Assembly: GCA_035317605.1 (NCBI GenBank)
Contig: DATHGT010000319.1
Coordinates: forward strand, 1 to 26,213
Reading direction: 5' to 3'
Origin: DATHGT01 sp035317605
Lineage (GTDB): Bacteria; Methylomirabilota; Methylomirabilia; Rokubacteriales; CSP1-6
DNA: 26,213 nt
The notes below the pieces were generated by a model. The model ran no database searches and was not told where the DNA came from. It saw only the letters and a program-made list of their open reading frames with translations. Positions 6,691 to 14,951 of this stretch are shown here, piece after piece (position 1 is the first letter of the stretch; every line of letters begins with the position of its first letter). Position numbers and translations under genes: made by a program.

Positions 6691-8061
6691 ATGTTCTCTC
6701 GAGATGAGGCCGCCCGGGCGTTCATATCGCGACGCAGAGACGGAGACGTCCGGTCTGGAGGCGGTGCGTCGTTACGAAGCCGGCTTGACGCCGCGCCCGG
6801 TGCGGTCGTGATGGAGCCGCCGGGTCCGCCCGCCGTTGGATGGGCGGTTGGTAACCGTGCAGTCAGCAGATTCTTGACAGGTATCCAACGCTGCGGCTGT
6901 GCGCATTCTCCTTGTCCGTGTCACGACGAGAGCCGCGCAGACAAGGCCACCGGCAATCGGGCCGACTCGTCGGTGGCAGAAACTCCGGCGCTCGCGGCAC
7001 CCACGAATCTCAGAGTCGCCATGAGTAAGGCGGATCTCCGCAGCCGGAGCGGCCTGATTCACCACCTCCAGGGAAGCGTCGGCAATTGGGCGGTGCAGCG
7101 ACTGCTCGCCAATTCGCCAGGACGGCGGTTACCCAGGAAGCCACTCGCGGTACAGAGGGATGTTTTTGACTGGGTCGAAGAGCAAGCCAACGACATCACC
7201 GAGTGGGCTGGGGACAAGGTCGGTACCGCCACCGAGTGGGCTGAGAATCAGGTCGATACCGCCACCGAGTGGGTGGAGGACAAGGCCAGCGGAGTCGCGG
7301 ACTGGGCGGGGGAGACGGTCGGCGAGGCGACCGAGTGGGTGGAGGACAAGACCGGCGCAGTAGCGGACTGGGCAGAGGAGACGGCTGGCGAGGCCGCCGA
7401 TTGGGTGGAGGACAAGGCGGGCGGCGCCGTTGATAGTCTGAGCGCCATCAGTGCTGTGCTGCAGTCCATCGCAGCAGCCGATCCCGAGAGCATCGCCTCC
7501 AGCCCAACAGCAGCGTCGCAATGGTTGGGGAGCATGCTCGGGATGTTGGAGTCCGCCGTCGGGGAAGCCAGTTCTGCCGGTACCACAGACGGCACCACGG
7601 GTGTCGTTCAAAGGAAGCCGGTGGATCATCTCGGTGGGCTCGAAGGATTGGCCCGTCCGTCACGCGTACAGTCCGAGGTCGGAATCGTGGTGCAGCGGCA
7701 GGGCGACCCGGACGCTCCCTTCCCACCGGTGCACAGTCCGGGTTGCTGCGACAAGGAGTACGCGGAGCAGATCAGCAAATGGACCGACGTTCAGAAGGGG
7801 GAGATCGACGTCACAGCTGCCGTCGCCAAGGCCCGGGATCAGGCGAAGATCGCCGCAGGAATCTGCGTGGGCGGGCTTACGTTGCCCGGTCCGGGAACCT
7901 TGGCCTGCGTCGCCGCGGCCGGCCTGGCGGTGTCGTTCCTTCGAGATGCACAGAAGGAGAACGACAAGTGGGGCATCACCATCGCCGTCTATTCCAAGGC
8001 GAGGGAGGCACACCTCGACTGTTGGGCGAAATCTCCCAGCAAGGTGTGCCCGCTCCCCTGA
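6691..8061 (+). CDS. Orphan protein with two GNxAVxR motifs, Cys cluster and eight 11-residue Trp repeats
   Basis: 456 aa from ATG 6691, which has AGGAGG four bases upstream; a TTG seven codons earlier is less likely. Domains in order: a motif GNRAVSRFL (54-62) followed by QRCGCAHSPCPCH (66-78); a second motif LQGSVGNWAVQRLL (126-139); then a helix-forming repeat region (160-247) with Trp at 161, 172, 183, 194, 205, 216, 227 and 238, exactly every 11 residues. The C-terminal part has VQR at 306 and 334, Cys352-Cys353, and a hydrophobic hairpin (387-417) turning at LPGPG. From memory, GNQAVQRLL-like and CxC motifs occur at the N-termini of DUF4157 proteins linked to extracellular contractile injection systems, but no HExxH metalloprotease motif is present. 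The 11-mers resemble group 3 LEA repeats. No signal peptide. Function unknown. Confidence 0.75.
   Translation: MFSRDEAARAFISRRRDGDVRSGGGASLRSRLDAAPGAVVMEPPGPPAVGWAVGNRAVSRFLTGIQRCGCAHSPCPCHDESRADKATGNRADSSVAETPALAAPTNLRVAMSKADLRSRSGLIHHLQGSVGNWAVQRLLANSPGRRLPRKPLAVQRDVFDWVEEQANDITEWAGDKVGTATEWAENQVDTATEWVEDKASGVADWAGETVGEATEWVEDKTGAVADWAEETAGEAADWVEDKAGGAVDSLSAISAVLQSIAAADPESIASSPTAASQWLGSMLGMLESAVGEASSAGTTDGTTGVVQRKPVDHLGGLEGLARPSRVQSEVGIVVQRQGDPDAPFPPVHSPGCCDKEYAEQISKWTDVQKGEIDVTAAVAKARDQAKIAAGICVGGLTLPGPGTLACVAAAGLAVSFLRDAQKENDKWGITIAVYSKAREAHLDCWAKSPSKVCPLP
7168..7431 (+). repeat. Eight tandem 33-bp repeats encoding 11-residue Trp units, with a 66-bp super-repeat
   Basis: Each unit encodes roughly (D/E)W(A/V)E(D/E)(K/T)xGxxx. 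Two adjacent 66-bp units, 7264-7329 and 7330-7395, are near-identical at the DNA level, encoding TEWVEDK..G.VADWA.ET.GEA twice, and a partial third follows. This points to growth by recent tandem duplication. Confidence 0.9.
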
Positions 8062-8076
8062 GACTCCGGACGGCTG

Positions 8077-8105
8077 TTGCAAGTTGTCAGGCCCCTCGCT
8101 ATCCT
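8077..8105 (+). promoter_or_regulatory. Candidate promoter for the peptide-type ABC operon
   Basis: TTGCAA (8077-8082) and TATCCT (8100-8105) each match the sigma-70 consensus at four of six positions, with the ideal 17-bp spacer. They lie in the only sizeable non-coding stretch (133 bp) before the binding-protein gene. A UUCG-capped 4-bp hairpin (8171-8182) holds one possible GGAG ribosome binding site; a second, AAAGGG, lies free 6-7 nt before ATG 8195. Confidence 0.35.
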
Positions 8106-8194
8106 TACGCGCAACCTGACTGAAGGTCGTGCGAATCAGCCGGTCCGGTCCCCCTCAATCGAACGCTTGACTCCTTCGGGAGAAAGGGAACGCC

Positions 8195-9799
8195 ATGTCA
8201 TCGATTCGATCGCGGCTCTCAGCGTGGGTGGTGGGCGGCCTTGCCGCCCTCCTCGTGTTGGCGGCGCTGGCGCCGGCCCCGGCCGAGGCGCAGCGTAGGA
8301 AGATCCTCAACATCGCGGCCAAGGAGCCGGACACGCTCGACCCACACTCGAGCACGCTCGGACAGTCGCAGGCCATCACGCGGTTCATGTTCCGGGGGCT
8401 GACGCGCTTCGCCATCAAGGACGGCAAGGTCACCACGTCCGAGGTGGAGCCCGACCTCGCCGAGAGCTGGACGCTCTCGCCCGAGGGCACGATCTGGACG
8501 TTCAAGCTCCGGAAGGGCGTGCAGTTCCACAAGGGCTTCGGCGAGCTGACCGCCGAGGACGTGAAGTTTAGCTTCGAGCGGCAGATCAAGAAGGCGCCGG
8601 GGACGCGCTACGGCGTGAACCTCGACGTGATCAAGTCCATCGAGGTCGTCGACCCCCACACCGTCCAGATCGCGCTCAAGTCCTTTGACCCGATCTTCCT
8701 GCTGCGCATGGTCGGCTACCAGCAAGGGTACGTCCTCTCCAAGAAGGCCATGGACAAGCTCGGCGACGGGTTCAAGTGGAATCCCGTCGGCACCGGGCCC
8801 TTCTACTTCGATCGCCACTCGCCGCGCGAGAAGATCGTCCTTAAGGCCTTCGACAAGTTCCCGACGGGGCGGCCGCAGATCGACGAGGTCCACTGGTTCG
8901 ACGTCCCCGAAGACGCCACCAAGCTGATCGGTCTGGAGAAGGGCACGTTCGACATGCTGTATCCGGAAGTGGTCACCGCCGACTTCGCGGACCAGGTCAA
9001 GAAGATGGGCGCGATCATCGACCGGCGGGGACCGGGCGGTCAGGAGCGCTTCTACCTCGACATGACCCACAAGCCCTTCGACGACATCCGGGTCCGGAAG
9101 GCGTTCATGCACGCCATCGACAGGAGGGCCATCAAGGAGACGATGTATCCGGGCGGCCTGGCGCGGGTAGCCACGAGCTGCCTGCCCGACGGCTACTTCG
9201 GCCACGTCCCCATGAAGTTCCCGGAGTACAACCCGGAGCTGGCCAAGAAGCTTCTGGCCGAGGCCGGCCATCCCAACGGGTTCACGGTCAAGCCCTACTT
9301 CATCAGCAAGTCGTTCTTCTACCCCAAGGTGCTGACCCTGGCCCAGGAGCAGCTCAAGAAGGTCGGCATCAACGTGGAGCTGCAGGTCGTCGAGCACGCG
9401 ACCTACCACGACAACATCCGGAAGAACCTCAATCCGTTCGTGCTCTACGGCGGCACGCGCATCACCGACGCCGACCCCTGGCTGTCGCTGTTCTTCGAGT
9501 CCACCGAGATCCCCGATCCGGCCAGCGGCAACAAGGGCACGAACTTCGCGCACTACAAGGGCATGGACGACCTGTTGACGGCGGGCCGCGTGGAGCGCGA
9601 CACCAAGAAGCGCGCGGCGATCTACGCCGAGACCCAGAAGCGGCTGGAGCGCGATCTGGTGTGCCTGCCCATCAGCGACGTGCCCAATCAGTGGGCGCGA
9701 AACCAGAAGAGGGTGAGCTCGCCGTTCGACCCGGAGTACGGGGAGTTCTCGCTGCACTACGCCAACAACTACCCCGAGCTGCTCAAGATCCTGAACTGA
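8195..9799 (+). CDS. ABC transporter substrate-binding protein, family 5 (peptide/nickel type)
   Basis: 534 aa. The N-terminus is a secretion signal: basic MSSIRSR, a hydrophobic core, then APAEA before QRRK, so cleavage near residue 30 is likely. The mature protein opens LNIAAKEPDTLDPHSS and contains the SBP_bac_5 landmarks LAESWTLSPEGTIWTFKLRKGVQFH, AEDVKFSFER, NPVGTGPFYF and DDIRVRKAFMHAIDR. Family members bind di- or oligopeptides, opines or other organic solutes in the periplasm and deliver them to DppB/DppC-like permeases, whose genes follow after 13 nt. There is no lipobox, so it is probably a free periplasmic protein. Ligand unknown. Confidence 0.93.
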   Translation: MSSIRSRLSAWVVGGLAALLVLAALAPAPAEAQRRKILNIAAKEPDTLDPHSSTLGQSQAITRFMFRGLTRFAIKDGKVTTSEVEPDLAESWTLSPEGTIWTFKLRKGVQFHKGFGELTAEDVKFSFERQIKKAPGTRYGVNLDVIKSIEVVDPHTVQIALKSFDPIFLLRMVGYQQGYVLSKKAMDKLGDGFKWNPVGTGPFYFDRHSPREKIVLKAFDKFPTGRPQIDEVHWFDVPEDATKLIGLEKGTFDMLYPEVVTADFADQVKKMGAIIDRRGPGGQERFYLDMTHKPFDDIRVRKAFMHAIDRRAIKETMYPGGLARVATSCLPDGYFGHVPMKFPEYNPELAKKLLAEAGHPNGFTVKPYFISKSFFYPKVLTLAQEQLKKVGINVELQVVEHATYHDNIRKNLNPFVLYGGTRITDADPWLSLFFESTEIPDPASGNKGTNFAHYKGMDDLLTAGRVERDTKKRAAIYAETQKRLERDLVCLPISDVPNQWARNQKRVSSPFDPEYGEFSLHYANNYPELLKILN

Positions 9800-9812
9800 C
9801 GCGGGCGGCGCC

Positions 9813-10817
9813 ATGATCAACTACACGGCGCGCCGGCTGCTCGTGGCCGTCCCCATGCTGCTCGGGGCCATGAGCATCGTGTTCTTCGCCATGAGAATCC
9901 TCCCCGGCGATCCGTGCATGGCCATGATGGGCGATCAGGCCACCACCGGGGCGCTGGCCGAGTGTACGAAGAACCTCGGCCTGAACCGGCCGCTGGCCGT
10001 GCAGTACGTCGATTACCTCTGGAAGTCGGTCCGCTTCGACTTCGGCAACTCGTTCCGTCAGGGCTATCCGGTCCGCGAGTACATCGGCCGGATGTTCCCG
10101 CACACGCTCGTGCTCGTGCTGGCCAGCGCGGTGATCGCCGCGCTGGTCGGCGTCCCGATCGGGATCGTCTCGGCGCTCAAGCGGCGCAACCCGCTGGTCG
10201 ACTACCCGCTGCGCATCTTCGCCCTGCTCGGTCTCTCCATGCCGGTCTTCTGGCTGGGCATCCTGCTGTTGATGGTGTTCTCGCTGCGCTTCGATCTCTT
10301 CCCGCTGATCGGCGGTGGCGACCTCGACGGCGCCATCGAGATGGTCCGCACCGGCGAGATGTTTCTCTATCCGCGGGACTTCCTGGCCGCGGTGGGCAGC
10401 GTGCTCCATCACCTGGCGCTGCCCGCCCTGGCCCTGGGCTTCACGCTGGCCGCCACCGTGAGCCGGCTCTCGCGCTCGGCCATGCTCGAGGTGATCAGCC
10501 AGGACTACATCCGCACCGCGCGCTCGAAGGGCCAGAGCGAGCGCCTGGTCGTCTACAAGCACGCGCTCCGCAACATGATGGTGCCGCTGCTCACCATCAT
10601 CGGGCTCTTCGTGGCCATCGCGCTGACCGGCACCGTGCTGACCGAGACCGTCTTCACGCGGCCCGGGCTCGGCAAGATGCTGGTCGACGCCATCGGCGCC
10701 CGCGATTACCCCTTGGCCCAGGGCGCCATCACCGTGTTCACGATGACCATCATCGCGGTCAACCTCGTGGTCGACATCATGTACGCGGTGGTCGACCCGC
10801 GGATCACCTACCGGTAG
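9813..10817 (+). CDS. ABC transporter permease, DppB type
   Basis: 334 aa with six membrane helices and a large periplasmic loop after the first, as in DppB/OppB. MINYTARRLLVAVPMLLGAMSIVFF is the typical first helix, FGNSFRQGYPV the conserved loop, and YIRTARSKGQSERLVVYKHALRN the EAA motif that contacts the ATPase. The end VVDIMYAVVDPRITYR is a standard DppB C-terminus. It sits 13 nt after the binding-protein gene and 8 nt before the partner permease, so all three are one transcript. No clear Shine-Dalgarno precedes it, so translation probably depends on coupling. Confidence 0.95.
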   Translation: MINYTARRLLVAVPMLLGAMSIVFFAMRILPGDPCMAMMGDQATTGALAECTKNLGLNRPLAVQYVDYLWKSVRFDFGNSFRQGYPVREYIGRMFPHTLVLVLASAVIAALVGVPIGIVSALKRRNPLVDYPLRIFALLGLSMPVFWLGILLLMVFSLRFDLFPLIGGGDLDGAIEMVRTGEMFLYPRDFLAAVGSVLHHLALPALALGFTLAATVSRLSRSAMLEVISQDYIRTARSKGQSERLVVYKHALRNMMVPLLTIIGLFVAIALTGTVLTETVFTRPGLGKMLVDAIGARDYPLAQGAITVFTMTIIAVNLVVDIMYAVVDPRITYR

Positions 10818-10825
10818 GCGCGGCC

Positions 10826-11731
10826 ATGGCCATCATGCGCGACGTCGCCGCGACGGATGTGACCGCGATCGTCGGAAGGGACGAGAGCCGGGAGCGGTCG
10901 CTCAAGCGCCAGCTCCGCCGCTATCTCCCGATCGGCATCGGCGCCCTGCTGGCCGTCGCCATGATCGTGATGGCGGCGGCCGCCCCCTACATCGCCCCGC
11001 TGAGCCCGTCGGCCCAGTTCTCCGACGCGGTGCTGAAGGGTCCGGGCGCTCAGGACCGCCACATGCTCGGAACCGACGAGTTCGGCCGCGACGTGTGGAG
11101 CCGCATCATCTGGGGCGCGCGGGTCTCGCTCCAGGTCGGTCTGGCCTCGGTGTTCTTCGGGTTCGCCATCGGGGTGCCGCTCGGCATCCTGGCCGGTGTG
11201 CAGGGCGGGCGCACCGAGACGCTCGTCATGCGCTGCGCCGACATGTTCATGGCGTTTCCCACGCTGCTGCTGGCGCTGATCATCGTGACCGCGCTGGGCG
11301 GCACGCTTCAGAACGAGATCCTGGCCATCGGTGTGGCCCTGACCCCGAACTTCATCCGTCTGTCGCGGAGCCTCGCGCTGACGATCCGCGAGCAGGACTA
11401 CATCCTCGCCGCCCGCGCGCTGGGCAGCGGGCAGATCCGGGTGATGGCGCGTCACGTCTTCCCCAACGCGCTCTACGCGCTCGTCGTGGTGGGCACGCTC
11501 TACATCGCGACCGCGATCCGCACGGAAGCCGGGCTCTCGTTCCTCGGCCTGGGCATCCCGCCGCCCACGCCGAGCTGGGGCAACATCCTCAGCGAGGGGC
11601 GCCAGTACATCAAGTGCTGCCCGTGGATCACCACGTTCTCGGGACTCGCGATCATGCTGGCGGTGCTGGCGTTCAACCTGGTCGGTGATTCGCTCCGCGA
11701 TCTCCTCGACCCGCGACTGAAGGGCGAGTAG
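10826..11731 (+). CDS. ABC transporter permease, DppC type
   Basis: 301 aa from ATG 10826. It has the N-terminal OppC-like helix after a cytosolic lead, the loop HMLGTDEFGRDVWSRIIWGAR that defines the DppC/OppC group, the EAA motif YILAARALGSGQIRVMARHVFPN, and GLSFLGLGIPPPTPSWG near the end. It forms the heterodimeric channel with the DppB-type protein. No DppD/DppF ATPase genes follow (the next gene is an MFS carrier), so the ATPases must be encoded elsewhere. A second in-frame ATG at 10835 is an alternative start. Confidence 0.95.
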   Translation: MAIMRDVAATDVTAIVGRDESRERSLKRQLRRYLPIGIGALLAVAMIVMAAAAPYIAPLSPSAQFSDAVLKGPGAQDRHMLGTDEFGRDVWSRIIWGARVSLQVGLASVFFGFAIGVPLGILAGVQGGRTETLVMRCADMFMAFPTLLLALIIVTALGGTLQNEILAIGVALTPNFIRLSRSLALTIREQDYILAARALGSGQIRVMARHVFPNALYALVVVGTLYIATAIRTEAGLSFLGLGIPPPTPSWGNILSEGRQYIKCCPWITTFSGLAIMLAVLAFNLVGDSLRDLLDPRLKGE

Positions 11732-11760
11732 TAATCCTCCGCGTCCCGCCCCGTTGGCGA

Positions 11761-12930
11761 GTGGTGATCGCCCTGTTCACCGTCGTCGCCGCCATTTCCA
11801 TGTCGGTGTCGGCGTTCGGGGTCTTCCTGCCCGTCCTCAACGCGACCTTCGGCTGGACGCGCGGGGCGATCTCGGTGGCGCTGTCGATCAACCTGGCCCT
11901 CGGCGGCGCGGCGGCCTTCGCGGTGGCCAGCGTGGCCGATCGGCGGGGACCGCGCGGCGTGCTCGCGTTGACGGTCCTGATCGGCGCGGCCGGGCTCTTG
12001 CTGACCTCGCGGATCTCGGCGCTCTGGCAGTTCTACCTGTCGTACGGCGTCATGGTCGGGATCGGCTTCTCGTCCGTGTACGTGCTCACCACCGCCACCG
12101 TGTCGCGGTGGTTCGTGGAGCGGCGGGGCCTGGCCCTGGCCGTCGTGCTGAGCGGTTTCAATCTCGGATGGTTGATCGGCGGCCCGGTGGCGGCCATGCT
12201 GATCTCGCTGTTGGGCTGGCGGGCCGCGTACGTCGTGCTCGGGCTCGTCGTCTGCGGCATCGGCGTCCCCGCTTGTACGCGGGTGCGCTATCCGCAACCG
12301 CTCGACGTCACGCGGGGCGAGGCGTTCGCCGGGCGCGGCGAGACGTCGGCCGCGGTGCGGGCCAGTCTCCGGAGCGCGCTGCGCGATCCGCGCCTGTGGC
12401 TGCTGACCTTCGGGTGGTTCTCGACCGGGCTCGTATTCATGATGATCACCGCGCACTGCGTGCCGTTCGCGCGGGACCGCGGCCTGCCGTTGGAACAGGC
12501 GTCGCTCCTGTTGACGGCGTACGGCATCGGCTCGGCCACAGGTCGCCTCGGCTCGGGACTCGTCGCCGATCGCTTCGGGGCGACCGTGACGATGTACGCC
12601 TGCGTGGCCATTCAGGCGCTCGCCCTCGGCTTCCTCGTCGGCGCCCCTCCGGCGTGGGCGCTCATGCCGGTGCTGGTCGTGTTCGGGCTGGGAGCCTCCG
12701 GCGCCGACAACGCGGTCGTCAAGATCGTGCCCGAGGTGTTCGGGCTGGCGGCGCTCGCGAGCGTCATGAGCGTGCTGAGCCTCGGCTGGCGATTCGGCGC
12801 CGCCCTCGGTCCCGCCGGCGCCGGCTTCCTCTACGACCTCACGCGCTCGTATACGGTCCCGTTCAGCGCCGGCCTCGGGATCCTCGCCGTCAGCGTGGTC
12901 CTCTTCACCCTCGCGACGCGCCGGACGTAA
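11761..12930 (+). CDS. MFS transporter, oxalate/formate or monocarboxylate-like
   Basis: 389 aa and twelve predicted membrane helices. The loop between helices 2 and 3 reads VADRRGPRGVL, the MFS motif-A region, and WFVERRGLALAVVLSGFNLG and WRAAYVVLGLVV match the monocarboxylate/oxalate-formate antiporter branch. GTG 11761 is the first standard start, but the in-frame sequence upstream from 11734 (ILRVPPRWR) looks like a normal basic N-terminus of such carriers, so translation may begin at an ATC at 11734, three bases after the permease stop. It lies 29 bp downstream of the ABC permease and may share its transcript. It converges with the E1 beta gene, leaving 15 bp. Confidence 0.85.
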   Translation: MVIALFTVVAAISMSVSAFGVFLPVLNATFGWTRGAISVALSINLALGGAAAFAVASVADRRGPRGVLALTVLIGAAGLLLTSRISALWQFYLSYGVMVGIGFSSVYVLTTATVSRWFVERRGLALAVVLSGFNLGWLIGGPVAAMLISLLGWRAAYVVLGLVVCGIGVPACTRVRYPQPLDVTRGEAFAGRGETSAAVRASLRSALRDPRLWLLTFGWFSTGLVFMMITAHCVPFARDRGLPLEQASLLLTAYGIGSATGRLGSGLVADRFGATVTMYACVAIQALALGFLVGAPPAWALMPVLVVFGLGASGADNAVVKIVPEVFGLAALASVMSVLSLGWRFGAALGPAGAGFLYDLTRSYTVPFSAGLGILAVSVVLFTLATRRT

Positions 12931-12945
12931 CCCGGTTCGGCCGCG

Positions 12946-13917
12946 TCAGACGGACGCGTGCGCTCCGTCGAGCGCGCGGCGGATGGCCTCGACGATGCGC
13001 GGGCGATCGGGGAGTGCGGCTTGTTCCAGCGGCGGGCTGAAGGGGACGGGGACGGGCGCCGCGCACACGCGCTGCGGCGGCGCCTTGAGCGCGCGGAACG
13101 TGTCCGGGTCTTCGGTGACGAGCGCGATGATCTCGGAGGCGGCCGAACAGGTTGCCGGCGCCTCGTCGACGACCACGAGCCGCCCGGTCTTCCGCACCGA
13201 GGTGCGGATCGTCTCCACGTCCAGCGGCACCAGCGTGCGCGGGTCGATCACCTCGACGGAGATGCCTTCCGTGGCGAGCTGCTCGGCCACGGCCAGCGAC
13301 TCGCGCACATAGTAGGCGAGCCCGACCACGGTGACGTCGCGCCCCTCGCGCTTGATCTCGGCCACGCCGAGCGGGACGGTCACGTCGTCGTCGGGCACCG
13401 GGCCCACGACCGAGGCGAGGCGGCTGCACTCGAAGAAGATCACTGGGTTGTTGTCGCGGATCGCGCTCTTGAGCAGGCCCTTGGCGTCGGCCGGGGTCGA
13501 GGGCAGCACGATCTTCAGCCCGGCCAGGTGCATGAACATCGAATACGGGCTCTGCGAGTGCTGGGCCGCGACCTGCGATCCGCCGCCGGTGGTGCAGCGA
13601 TACGTCACCGGGAAATCGGCCTGGCCGCCGAACATGTACCGGATCTTGCTCGCCTGGTTCACGATCTGGTCCATGGCCACGAACATGAACGTGACCATGC
13701 CCCAGTGGATGACCGGGCGGAAGCCGCTGCCGGCGGCGCCGAGCCCGATGCCGGTGAAGGCCGACTCGGAGATCGGGGTGATGCGCACGCGCTGATCGCC
13801 GAACTTCTGCTCGAGTGCTACCGCCCGCCGGGTGGCCAGCGTGAACACGCGCTCGTCGCGCTGCATCTCCTCGATCATGGCTTCGTCGAGGGCCTGGAGG
13901 AAGTTGATCTCACGCAT
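12946..13917 (-). CDS. 2-oxoacid/acetoin dehydrogenase E1 component, beta subunit
   Basis: 323 aa, the usual size. It has the transketolase pyrimidine-binding domain with TPISESAFTGIGLGAA (47-62), whose Glu51 matches the glutamate that activates thiamine diphosphate. VTYRCTTGGGSQVAAQHSQSPYSMFMHLAGLKIVLPSTPADAKGLL follows the family (quoted pieces: VTYRCTTGGG, AAQHSQS, LKIVLPSTPADA). The C-terminal transketolase domain includes VEVIDPRTLVPLD. It forms an alpha2beta2 E1 with the gene 10 nt upstream. The usual LGEDVG near residue 27 is replaced by LATRRA. TAG of E1 alpha overlaps its ribosome binding site (TAGGAG), giving coupling. No E2 or E3 gene is in the window. Confidence 0.92.
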   Translation of the reverse strand: MREINFLQALDEAMIEEMQRDERVFTLATRRAVALEQKFGDQRVRITPISESAFTGIGLGAAGSGFRPVIHWGMVTFMFVAMDQIVNQASKIRYMFGGQADFPVTYRCTTGGGSQVAAQHSQSPYSMFMHLAGLKIVLPSTPADAKGLLKSAIRDNNPVIFFECSRLASVVGPVPDDDVTVPLGVAEIKREGRDVTVVGLAYYVRESLAVAEQLATEGISVEVIDPRTLVPLDVETIRTSVRKTGRLVVVDEAPATCSAASEIIALVTEDPDTFRALKAPPQRVCAAPVPVPFSPPLEQAALPDRPRIVEAIRRALDGAHASV

Positions 13918-13927
13918 GCTTTCGCTC

Positions 13928-14902
13928 CTACTCCGCGAACATGTCGACGAGCAGGTCCTTGGGATCGGGGTACGGGCTGGCCTCGGCGAAGTCGACGGCG
14001 GTCTCCAGATCGCGCTTCACCCGCTCGCGCATGGCCTGGGTGTCGGCGGCGGTGAGGATCCCGCGGCCGGTGAGATCGCCCTCGTGGCGCGCGATCGCGT
14101 CACGCGCGGGGGATTTCCAGCTTTCGAGCACCTTGGGGTCGCGCGTTTCCGGCGGCGGCACGTCGCGCATGGCGTGAAAGAGCCAGCGGAACGTCTTGCA
14201 GTGGAGCAGCGTCGGGCCCTCGCCCCGTCGTGCGCGTTCGACGGCCGTCTCGGAGGCTTCGCGCACCGCCGAGACGTCGTTGCCGTCGACGGTGACGCCG
14301 GGGATCCCGTAGGCGTTCGCATGAGCCGCGATGTCCTGGACGACACGCACGGACTCGACCGCGTTGTCGGCGCCCCACTGGTTGTTCTCGCACACGAAGA
14401 GCAGCGGCAGCTTCCACACCGAGGCGATGTTGAGGCTCTCGTGAAACTCGCCCTCGCCCGTGGCACCGTCGCCGAAGAAGCACGCGGTGACGCCGCCCGC
14501 GCCCTCGAGCTGGGCGGCCAGCGCGGCCCCGCACGCGATGGGCAGCCCGGCGCCCACGATCCCGTTGGCCCCGAGCATGCCGATCGAGAAGTCCGCGATG
14601 TGCATCGAGCCGCCCTTGCCCTTGCAGTAGCCGTCGACCCGTCCGAACAGCTCGGCCATCATCCGGTTGATGTCCGCGCCCTTGGCGATGCAGTGCCCGT
14701 GCCCGCGATGCGTGCTGGTGATCCGATCGGTCGTTTTCAACACCGAGCACACCCCGACGGCCACGGCTTCCTCGCCGACGTAGGGATGCAGCGCCCCGTG
14801 GACCCGCCGCGCCTTCCGCAACTCGATCGCCAGCAGATCGAACTCGCGGATCAGGATCATCTTGCGCAGCATCTCGACGAGATCGGGTTTGCTCGGCGTC
14901 AT
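13928..14902 (-). CDS. 2-oxoacid/acetoin dehydrogenase E1 component, alpha subunit
   Basis: 324 aa. The thiamine diphosphate motif GDG(x)~26NN runs from GDGATGEGEFHES (144-156) to ENNQWG (172-177). STHRGHGHCIAKG (63-75) and GKGGSMHIAD (95-104) are the E1 alpha substrate-channel and loop motifs. The length and short N-terminus fit the AcoA/PdhA branch used for acetoin or pyruvate-like 2-oxo acids. A GGAGGAG ribosome binding site stands just before ATG 14902. It lies 49 nt downstream of the large hydrolase gene on the same strand, so it is probably co-transcribed with it. Substrate not determinable here. Confidence 0.93.
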   Translation of the reverse strand: MTPSKPDLVEMLRKMILIREFDLLAIELRKARRVHGALHPYVGEEAVAVGVCSVLKTTDRITSTHRGHGHCIAKGADINRMMAELFGRVDGYCKGKGGSMHIADFSIGMLGANGIVGAGLPIACGAALAAQLEGAGGVTACFFGDGATGEGEFHESLNIASVWKLPLLFVCENNQWGADNAVESVRVVQDIAAHANAYGIPGVTVDGNDVSAVREASETAVERARRGEGPTLLHCKTFRWLFHAMRDVPPPETRDPKVLESWKSPARDAIARHEGDLTGRGILTAADTQAMRERVKRDLETAVDFAEASPYPDPKDLLVDMFAE

Positions 14903-14951
14903 GGCAACTCCTCCACAATCAGTCGGCCGCGCTCAGTGTAGGCCAGATGTC

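Noticed and set aside
7168..7431. Tandem 33-bp repeats as a CRISPR array
   Set aside because: The repeats are contiguous, in frame, lack unique spacers and encode a periodic helix.
6691..8061. Calling this protein a DUF4157 metalloprotease
   Set aside because: No HExxH zinc motif or the surrounding DUF4157 helix is visible; only the leader-like GNxAVxR and CxC motifs are shared.
8171..8182. UUCG-capped hairpin as a thermosensor or riboswitch
   Set aside because: The stem is only 4 bp and a second ribosome binding site (AAAGGG) lies outside it, so control by this hairpin is not supported.
8219..9820. 533-codon open frame on the minus strand across the binding-protein gene
   Set aside because: Its composition is low-complexity charged residues without motifs. 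The plus-strand SBP_bac_5 protein with signal peptide explains the region.
13152..13334. Pro/Arg-rich open frames on the plus strand over the E1 beta gene
   Set aside because: They are composition artefacts of GC-rich antisense reading. The E1 beta product is full length with TPP-site residues.
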